Of a stretch of 64,000 nt of DNA, positions 58,510 to 64,000 are shown in pieces. This DNA is from Physella acuta (taxonomy: Eukaryota > Mollusca > Gastropoda > Physidae): NCBI RefSeq assembly GCF_028476545.1, contig NW_026731581.1, positions 76,001 to 140,000 of the forward strand. Reading direction: 5' to 3'. The notes under the pieces were generated by a model. That model searched no databases. It was not told the origin of the DNA and saw nothing but the letters and a program-made list of their open reading frames with translations. Each line of letters starts with the position of its first letter. The first letter of the stretch is position 1. A program made the translations under genes and the position numbers.

Positions 58510-61500
58510 GGTGTACTTTTATGTATCTTGACACCCTAAAATACTCTTTAACTTCAGATGATGAAACAAGGGTCCGCCTTTCTGTAGACAAGAGTACGGA
58601 TGAATCAGACTACATTAATGCATCTTTTATAAGGGTTGGTATTTATTAACGGTGTGCGGTCACTTGATCCCAACACATGTAAACCCAGACAAATACTCAT
58701 TGGCACGTAATTTTCTTGTTATTTAATCCCTTGGCACAGGTTATCGATTCTGCTATGCTTAATTAAGTCAAGTTACTGAATACTTTATCCCTACACTTTT
58801 AATCGTGTATAAAACAACTAATGATGCTGTTAATCACAAATTCCTGAGTGCAACCAATTGTGACTACGCTAGTCACTATTCCTCTTTGAAACATTTTTAA
58901 CCGGGAGAGCGGTCAAAGTGTTTGGGATCAGGCTAGACTTAAAAATGTGTAACTTTCGTTTTTAGGATTAAGTCGCTATAGATTTTAAATGCCTTGGGAT
59001 TAAAAACATAATGGATTACGTGTCGGAGATTAAGCGTGGGCGATTAAATGAATAAAAACTGTTATTTACATAAGTATTTATTTGCAAGTTAAAGGTAAAA
59101 GTGTTTGATTTGAATCAAAACAGTGATTTAGCAATCATTTTAAAATTTTGAAATGAATCAAACTGCACATTGGTTTGTTTAATTATTCAACAACTTTTCA
59201 ATCTTCCTATAAACAGACATTCAAGCTAGAATCCAACATTATTGCTGCACAAGGTTGCCTTTGAACTATTTTTAAAACGTGTTATAGGTTTTTCATTTAC
59301 TCAATTTTACTACAAGTAGTAGTTTAGTAGTAATTATTGTTACTTTTTAAAATTTTTAACATTTTAGATTTTCTTTTAGCTTTAAAAAACAAAGCTCATT
59401 TATGAAACGTTTTTGCTTTAAACAGGACCCAATAAGTCAACTATAACAGATTTTATACGAATGCTATGGGAACAAGAGGTCGAAAAGATTGTTATGTTAA
59501 CTAACATCATCGAGGAAGGAAAGGTATTCTGTTTCTTTTTCTGTTTTTTTTTCTATTTAGCCGTTCAAATGCACTTTTTTTATTTTATACGCCACAATAT
59601 TTCTTTAAGCACATGATGTCTTTATCGATGAATGTTATATATTGAGTAAATGCATTGAGCTAAGTACAGGTCAAGGTTACATGAATGCGAATATTAACAG
59701 AGCAAGTGTGAGCAGTACTGGCCTGACGACAACCAAACACGTTTCAACAACTTCACTGTCAAGTTAGCCTGCACTCAAGTCTTTGCTCATTACACCATTA
59801 GAAAGCTGAAACTCTGCAAAGTTGGTTTCCAAATTTAATTTTAAAATAAACCTACATTTAGATAAAGTTTAATTACAAAAACGTCACTAAAGATAAAGGG
59901 GAAAAAAAACTCACGAAATGTACTACAAAATATTTTCAGTTTATAATAACCATAACCTCTCTCTCTTTAAGTCTATTTTTCGAATCCAATTAACTCTGAT
60001 TTCTTCATAAGAATTCACGTAAATATATTGTAAGTGGATATCGCTATGCATGTTTACACACTACATTGTGTGACCAGGACGGGGAAGCTGAACGAAGCCT
60101 GACACAATTCCACTACACATCCTGGCCTGACAAAGGTGTACCCGCCACACCCTGGGCGCTGGTAGATTTCCATCAACAGGTCGAGCTTTGTGCAACAACC
60201 AAACCCGTCCTAGTTCACTGCAGGTAATGTTCTAAAATAATTCCTGTGGTGCACATAATCTGCCATAAAGCACTCTTGATAAATAAATCATAAAACATAT
60301 TTTTGTTAACTACGTTTACAAATTTGAATTCCAACTATAGTTGTTTTATTGGAAATTTTGAAAAGGTTTAACCTTTTGTCTATAAGGAATATTTTTTAAC
60401 CTTACCTAAAATTTAAATCACAAAGAGAAGCTCTATATTCAAACTTCGTTTCCCAGCGCTGGTGTAGGCCGTACCGGTACTTACATAGCTCTCTGTAACG
60501 TCCTACAGATGGTAGCGGACACAGGGATGGTAGATTTTTTCAGCACAGTCACCAAACTACGCGAGGATAGAATCATGATGGTACAAACTGTGGTAAGTTC
60601 CTGGGGTATTTAATGACTAGCACAGTCTCCAAACTATGCGAGGATAGAATCATGATGATACAAACTGTGGTAAGTTCCTGGGGTATTTAATGACTAGCAC
60701 AGTCTCCAAACTATGCGAGGATAGAATCATGATGGTACAAACTGTGGTAAGTTCCTGGGGTATTTAATGACGGTAATACAGAATGTCACGTGACTAATTA
60801 ATTGAAGTGCCCTTTAATTCCCAGGAGCAGTACGAGTTCTTACACAAAGCGTGTCTGGTAGCAATGTACTGCAGGGACAAAACTCTTCCATTGGCGAACG
60901 TTAGTGACACAAGTATAAACTACAACCGTCAGGAATACAGTGTAATTATTTTTTTTAATAAATTGATTCGGTGTACAATATGTGTAGCTAATGAATTTGT
61001 AGATGCCAAAAAAACTATTACTGTGATAATTATATTCTTATTAAACTCTAAAAAGTGTAAAACGGTCAATATTTAGATCATATTAAACAATATCGATGCT
61101 GTTTTACTATTTTATTTCAGGAGCTTTGCAATATTGTAGCAAGTGTAAGGAAAAGTGAGGAAGATCATGACCAGGAAACTGTTTACCAAAACTGTGACGT
61201 ATCAATCGGATTATCAGGTTAATGTAAAAATGGTATATGTCAAATTGTAACTGGCAGCTAATGTATTCATTAAATACAGAAGCGATAATTTGTGATATGG
61301 GATACCATTACAAATCAAAGTTGAAAGACGGACCATTCTTTTTTAAAAACATATAACTGAAAAATGCACTTCTTTTGGACCTGATTTATTGAAGTTATTT
61401 CCTATAACTAAAGACAAATTAAGGTCTTTTCACACTAATATACATGTTATATATAACTCACAGATCACTCATTTATTTTTATCCACAGATTTGGATGCGA

Positions 61501-62267
61501 CTACTAATGTAATATTTTTATCGGTAAAAAATATTTCTTTTGACAAAAATTACATTCTACAACTTTTAAAACATGTGTTCTTTAACGCACGAATACTTTT
61601 AACATTTCAATAAATAAAAGTTTTATTTTATGATAATAAAAGTTTGGAGTCTAGAGTTAAAAATGAACATACTAAGCCCTCTGAATAGTTTTACAACCTA
61701 TTAGATAGTATTCACTCAGAATGACTAAGTTCATTTTTTAACATTACTCAGAGCTTTACAAAACTAGACGATCAAATTGTGTCCCAAGCCCCACAGAATT
61801 CCAATATGGCAGACTTCTGGACACTGGTCACTCAGTACGAAGTATCTGTGATAGTGACTTTTGAATCGGACATGGAATCTCAACCAGAAAATGAACTGGT
61901 CAAGTTTTTACTTTGTATTTTAAACATCAATTCACATTTCAAAAACATTATAACTTAATGCAAAACCTAATATGATTTACCTTTATAGCTAACGTTAGTG
62001 ATTTATTGTAAAACATGCTTTAACTTTTCGACTGATCCATTGTATGTTTCAGGCATCCTGTAAGTATTTCCCCGTCGATGGAGCCGATCCTCTCAATGTG
62101 GCTACCTACAGCATCACAACAGAAAGTTTAAAATATGGGCAGTACTGGGAGACACGAAACCTGAAGGTTCACAACAACAATACGGTTCAGTTGGTGAACC
62201 AAAGTACTAATGTAACGGTGGTTTGGTTCATTTGAAGCACACACATAAACGCATACTCATACAGACG

Positions 62268-62357
<90 letters not shown>

Positions 62358-63448
62358 GTATATATTTGAGTGTGTGATTGTTTATTTGATTATCTATGCA
62401 TATAATTTGTTTCAGAAAGAACTAGACGGTTTTAGTGTAACCCTATTGAAAGTCACAAACTTAGACCTGGATCCATTGAAATTGCTAACTCTGCTGAAAC
62501 ATATCCGAGGGCTGAAAGCAGGGGACAAAGGCCCTGTCATGTACGTGTACAGGTGGGTCGTTAAAAACATTATTTCAAGTCTCGTCAATTGCAGCAACTA
62601 TTCCTAGATGTGAACAAGTGTGCCCATAACAAATATAATTTGTTTATATTGTCTATTTCATTTGTTTGGGGTTTTTTTGCTTGATTTTCCCTACAAGTTC
62701 GTGCTAGTACACGCAAACCAAGCACCCCAAAAAAACGCGAGTGCTGTTACCAAAATTGTTTGCTAGTGCTACCACTTTATGTTTTTGTGGACAAAATGTA
62801 TGGCCTAGTGGTAGAAAGTTAGACTGCTAACCCGAAAGTCTCGAGTTCAAATCCGGGTCCAAGTCAGTAGAACCTCCCTAATTTCACCCAGTTTTGATGA
62901 GTACCTGACTCACGGTTAGGAAAAAAAATGCCGCTGGGCATAGTGCTGACCACACTATCACATCAAATGCCGAAATCACTGAAGCAGATAAACTCTACTT
63001 CATCTGCCCCATGTGTCTTGGGGACGAACTGGAGAAGGTGCTGAAACAACATAGTTAATCACGGTATAGTATTTATAGTAAATCACTGACTAAATCAGAT
63101 CAGAACTAAATATCTCCAGCAAAAAAAAAGATGACATTATAACAACAAAACTTAATGATTTATCTCTAGAGATGACGCCACTTTCTGTGGCCTGCTGGCT
63201 GCTCTAAGTCTGGTGCTTGATAGACTAGACTACCATCACACCCTCACAGTACCGCTAGTGGTGGGCTCGGTCAAATCTCTTTTACCCACAGCCATCCCCA
63301 CAGAGGTCAGTACTTGTTTATAACAAATTTATAACACTACCAAAACAAATCAATCATTCCATATATTTCAATGTTCAAATCATATAAGTAATGTACAGTG
63401 GCTGAACTAGAAAAAAAGGGCTACCCCGAAAAAAATAATTCTGGGCCC

Positions 63449-63520
<72 letters not shown>

Positions 63521-63870
63521 ATATGTACACATATATATATATATCATCAATTGTCTATGTTGATTAAGTAGATTCATAGCTACACTTTAAAACATTAATG
63601 GTATATATTAAAAAAGTAAATGTGTGGCTGCATTGTCTAACACAAATAGTGTTTATTAAAAAAAGTAATTGTGTGTCCCCCCCCCCCCCCCCCGCCCATA
63701 ATGAATAGGAAGAGTACGAGGTCATCTACAAAGTGATACAGCACTATGTCAAGTGTGTGTGTTTGGATAAAGTGGACGGAGATTGCTCGACAAGGAAGGA
63801 CATGAACTGTGTTTTCAGTGACGATCACGTGTATGCCAACACAAAGGTCATTTACACACTCACTAGCTAA
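40013..63870 (+). CDS. Gene B: EGF/fucolectin-like receptor-type protein tyrosine phosphatase
   Basis: Thirty-one exons join in frame to 1329 aa plus stop. Starts-ends: 40013-40070, 40560-40688, 40827-40985, 41155-41343, 41521-41739, 41831-42028, 42280-42423, 43949-44083, 49284-49418, 54436-54669, 55639-55779, 55962-56102, 56859-57008, 57247-57349, 57465-57541, 57643-57722, 58231-58318, 58558-58634, 59217-59253, 59426-59523, 59701-59820, 60078-60223, 60457-60592, 60825-60941, 61121-61217, 61489-61523, 61752-61898, 62053-62217, 62416-62552, 63170-63305, 63709-63870. Order: signal peptide, EGF-like, galactose-binding-like block, FTP domain, eight EGF-like modules, transmembrane helix (about 688-709), PTP D1 (738-1037), degenerate PTP D2 (1070-1320). 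D1 should hydrolyse phosphotyrosine inside the cell when the ectodomain meets a ligand. All introns are GT/AG. The total length dividing by three across 31 exons supports the model. Confidence 0.9.
40560..40688 (+). CDS. Gene B exon 2: N-terminal EGF-like module
   Basis: [13 protein letters not shown] ... [12 protein letters not shown], a phase 1-1 exon aligned with gene A exon 2. Confidence 0.87.
40827..41343 (+). CDS. Gene B exons 3-4: galactose-binding-like block
   Basis: Exons 40827-40985 and 41155-41343 carry [19 protein letters not shown] and [19 protein letters not shown], with the same exon lengths as gene A within one codon. The intron between is little more than a TA array. Confidence 0.83.
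41050..41124. repeat. (TA)n microsatellite
   Basis: Fills most of the intron between exons 3 and 4 of gene B. Confidence 0.95.
41521..42028 (+). CDS. Gene B exons 5-6: fucolectin-like (FTP) domain
   Basis: Exons 41521-41739 (219 bp, as in gene A) and 41831-42028 encode [60 protein letters not shown] and [11 protein letters not shown]. These are the standard FTP positions. Confidence 0.88.
42145..42237. mobile_element. Foldback element P, copy 1
   Basis: GGGCTGGTAAGTAGTTCACC and its inverse GGTTAGTGACCTACTTACC bound a short loop. The loop runs opposite to copy 2 at 57118. It ends 46 bases before gene B exon 7. Confidence 0.8.
42280..44083 (+). CDS. Gene B exons 7-8: two EGF-like modules
   Basis: Exon 42280-42423 reads [16 protein letters not shown] ... 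[11 protein letters not shown]. Exon 43949-44083 reads [14 protein letters not shown] ... [14 protein letters not shown]. Both are phase 1-1 with eight cysteines. The intron between (42424-43948) carries repeat family N. Confidence 0.83.
43060..43790 (-). repeat. Repeat family N, inverted copy
   Basis: AAACGTCGAGATTTGCAAG, CTTCCGGTTATCGGAAATC and GGAGTGATCTCCCCTAAA match the inverse of text at 27540-27730 and 28660. Ends are undefined. Confidence 0.5.
44376..44460. repeat. (TA)n microsatellite
   Basis: TA run in gene B intron 8. Confidence 0.95.
44989..45165. mobile_element. hAT MITE family A, truncated copy
   Basis: CAGTGTTTCTTCCAGACG and the usual G-tracts and AAATTTCATTTCGTTCGG are present, but the closing inverted end is missing. 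Confidence 0.7.
45786..45868. repeat. (TA)n microsatellite
   Basis: TA run inside element H. Confidence 0.95.
46223..46625. repeat. 38-bp minisatellite, about 10.5 units
   Basis: Units of AGACTAGCCTCTCTCAACTG plus ACCACTCATACCACACAC repeat with few changes in gene B intron 8. Confidence 0.92.
46851..47090. mobile_element. hAT MITE family A, copy
   Basis: CAGAGTTTCTTCCAGGC and, inverted, CAGTGTTTCTTCCAGAC, flanked by TCTGTGCT/TCTGTGAT (7 of 8). Confidence 0.87.
47789..47861. repeat. (TA)n microsatellite
   Basis: TA run just left of the telomere-repeat element. Confidence 0.95.
47876..48910. mobile_element. Element K: inverted-repeat element carrying telomere-like repeats
   Basis: The left end CAGGGCATTTCCCCCC and, inverted, the right end CAGGACATTACCCCCC enclose a TTAGGG array. 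Subterminal GTCAATTACCCCCC blocks appear inverted on the right (GGGGGGTAATTGCTCC). No matching 8-bp flanks were found. Confidence 0.55.
48018..48660 (+). repeat. Interstitial telomere-like array (TTAGGG then TTTAGG)
   Basis: The stretch 48018-48300 is mostly TTAGGG with variants. The stretch 48305-48595 is an almost pure TTTAGG (GGTTTA) array, and 48595-48660 returns to TTAGGG. The long Phe-Arg open frame is a by-product. Confidence 0.95.
49284..49418 (+). CDS. Gene B exon 9: EGF-like module
   Basis: [18 protein letters not shown] ... [12 protein letters not shown], phase 1-1, 135 bp. It stands between introns of about 5 kb each. Confidence 0.85.
49419..50687. other. AT-rich intron DNA of gene B
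   Basis: No exon, repeat family or RNA gene was recognised. Confidence 0.4.
50696..51263. mobile_element. hAT element J, copy 2
   Basis: CAGGGGTCGGCAATCTGC and, inverted, CAGGGGTCGGCAACCTTTTG. The flanks are GGCTAGGA/GGCTAGCA (7 of 8). It is shorter than copy 1 and lacks the TA array. Confidence 0.85.
51396..53106. mobile_element. hAT-like element B, copy 2, nested in MITE A
   Basis: ATACTCTC flanks both ends exactly (51388-51395 and 53107-53114). The ends are CAGTAGCGTACGCAGG and, inverted, CAGAGGCGTATCCAGG. It is about 90% like copy 1 by eye. Confidence 0.88.
52959..53037. repeat. (TA)n microsatellite
   Basis: TA run near the right end of element B copy 2. Confidence 0.95.
53552..53635. 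repeat. (TA)n microsatellite
   Basis: TA run following GGAGCACGGGTATGCAGCTAG, a short GC-richer text. Confidence 0.95.
53968..54088. mobile_element. hAT MITE family A, short copy
   Basis: ATGCTAGC flanks both sides exactly. The left end is internally deleted and the right end CTGGAAGAAACACTG is intact. Confidence 0.82.
54436..54669 (+). CDS. Gene B exon 10: two EGF-like modules
   Basis: A 234-bp phase 1-1 exon encoding [18 protein letters not shown] ... [18 protein letters not shown] ... [10 protein letters not shown]. It is the only double-module exon in the window. Confidence 0.87.
54670..55638. other. Intron DNA of gene B
   Basis: AT-rich, no exon or repeat family recognised. Confidence 0.4.
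55639..56102 (+). CDS. Gene B exons 11-12: two EGF-like modules
   Basis: Exon 55639-55779 ([18 protein letters not shown] ... CLLGC) has a weak pyrimidine tract before TTTTAAAG, so its start is less sure. Exon 55962-56102 ([18 protein letters not shown] ... YMGSHCNE) is standard. Both are 141 bp, phase 1-1. Confidence 0.8.
56192..56397. mobile_element. hAT MITE family A, cleanest copy
   Basis: TTGATAAG flanks both sides exactly (56184-56191 and 56398-56405). The ends are CAGAGTTTCTTCCAGGC and, inverted, CAGTGTTTCTTCCAGAC. G-tracts are short here, suggesting these tracts vary in length between copies. Confidence 0.92.
56859..57008 (+). CDS. Gene B exon 13: last EGF-like module
   Basis: [18 protein letters not shown] ... 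[16 protein letters not shown], 150 bp, phase 1-1. Confidence 0.85.
57118..57203. mobile_element. Foldback element P, copy 2
   Basis: GGGCTGGTAAGTAGGTCACC extends to a perfect 26-bp stem (57121-57146 with 57175-57200), plus ATA/TAT outside. The loop is 28 bases. The stem ends 46 bases before the transmembrane exon. Confidence 0.85.
57247..57541 (+). CDS. Gene B exons 14-15: transmembrane and juxtamembrane
   Basis: Exon 57247-57349 encodes [18 protein letters not shown] then VIIKWR. Exon 57465-57541 encodes a basic linker [16 protein letters not shown]. The phase pattern changes to 2 and then 1 here, so the phase 1-1 ectodomain exon rule stops at the membrane. Confidence 0.86.
57643..60941 (+). 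CDS. Gene B exons 16-24: catalytic PTP domain D1
   Basis: Nine exons read [10 protein letters not shown] (phosphotyrosine loop), [35 protein letters not shown] (WPD loop with the general-acid Asp), [11 protein letters not shown] (P-loop with Cys and Arg, split across 60223/60457) and MVQTVEQYEFLH (Q-loop). All residues needed for phosphotyrosine hydrolysis are present, so D1 should be active. The domain is about 300 aa, normal for the family. Confidence 0.92.
58422..58503. repeat. (TA)n microsatellite
   Basis: TA run in the intron before exon 18 of gene B. Confidence 0.95.
60542..60765 (+). repeat. 80-bp tandem copies of an exon end with its donor
   Basis: The last ~50 bases of exon 23 plus GTAAGTTCCTGGGGTATT are repeated twice more in the intron (from 60622 and 60702), each with an intact donor. 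Confidence 0.92.
61121..61217 (+). CDS. Gene B exon 25: D1-D2 linker
   Basis: [18 protein letters not shown] then [10 protein letters not shown]. The YQN motif is a possible SH2-binding site if phosphorylated. Confidence 0.8.
61489..63870 (+). CDS. Gene B exons 26-31: degenerate PTP domain D2 and C-terminus
   Basis: Exons 61489-61523, 61752-61898, 62053-62217, 62416-62552, 63170-63305 and 63709-63870. [18 protein letters not shown] keeps the QGP...DFW region of a D2. KYFPVD stands where CxYWP is expected. The catalytic loop is [18 protein letters not shown], with no Cys-x5-Arg. The N-terminal third of the domain is reduced to a 35-bp exon. D2 must be catalytically dead and probably acts in regulation or binding. 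The C-terminus ends [13 protein letters not shown] before TAA at 63868. Confidence 0.85.
62271..62355. repeat. (TA)n microsatellite
   Basis: TA run between exons 28 and 29 of gene B. Confidence 0.95.
62800..63032 (+). mobile_element. SINE family S, full-length diverged copy
   Basis: TGGCCTAGTGGTAGAAAG and GAGTTCAAATCCGGG form the tRNA-like head. The body holds GGGCATAGTGCTGACCACAC. It lies in a gene B intron. Confidence 0.75.
63394..63545 (+). mobile_element. Element H end with (TA)n
   Basis: CAGTGGCTGAACTAGAAAAA ... GGGCCCCCC is the H terminus. It is followed by a TA array (63454-63544), as in the other two H copies. Confidence 0.6.
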
Positions 63871-64000
63871 CTTCAAGCTTTGCTGGAGTTTTTTTTTTTT
63901 TTTATTCATAATTGTTGAAAGCTGCTGAACTACTATCCAAATATGCATAGTTTATTTTGTTAAATTTATTTTAGTGATTTTTGTTAGTGTATTATCGACA

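Overview
The window looks like AT-rich animal nuclear DNA, most likely from a gastropod or other mollusc. Coding sequence is cut into small exons (35-234 bp) with GT/AG introns, and most ectodomain exons are phase 1-1. It also holds at least sixteen long (TA)n arrays, TTAGGG-type repeats and many short DNA transposons. The mollusc assignment is an inference from the receptor architecture (EGF-like, fucolectin-like and tyrosine phosphatase domains in one chain) and the repeat style. No bacterial, organellar or CRISPR feature was seen.

Two complete receptor genes could be assembled by following reading phase exon by exon. Gene A (+, 10256-29590, 15 exons, 751 aa) encodes a signal peptide, one cysteine-rich EGF-like module, a two-exon galactose-binding-like block, a two-exon fucolectin (FTP/F5-8C-like) domain, seven EGF-like modules, one transmembrane helix and a short tyrosine-rich tail. 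Gene B (+, 40013-63870, 31 exons, 1329 aa) has the same N-terminal order and nearly the same exon lengths. Behind its transmembrane helix it carries an intact receptor-type protein tyrosine phosphatase domain (D1) followed by a decayed, catalytically dead second domain (D2).

Fragments of two further relatives lie on the minus strand: an N-terminal EGF-like exon at 619-753, whose gene runs off the left edge, and a lone transmembrane exon at 31388-31501. The locus is therefore a small receptor cluster. One member has a tail that could be phosphorylated and another has a tail that could dephosphorylate, under matching ectodomains. That resembles a paired activating/inhibitory receptor arrangement. 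A role in immunity or self/non-self recognition is inference.

Region by region: 1-10.2 kb holds the gene-1 exon, SINE pieces, a piggyBac-like MITE, a TA-flanked element with palindromic ends and a 2.5-kb hAT-like element. 10.2-29.6 kb is gene A, whose introns hold minisatellites with splice-like units, a long inverted repeat, a LINE fragment and hAT elements. 29.6-40 kb holds nested elements, the orphan exon, a decayed transposase-like gene, a 36-bp minisatellite and a 3.2-kb hAT element. 40-63.9 kb is gene B, whose introns hold telomere-like repeats, nested hAT elements and two foldback elements. Many transposon calls rest on target-site duplications read directly from both flanks.
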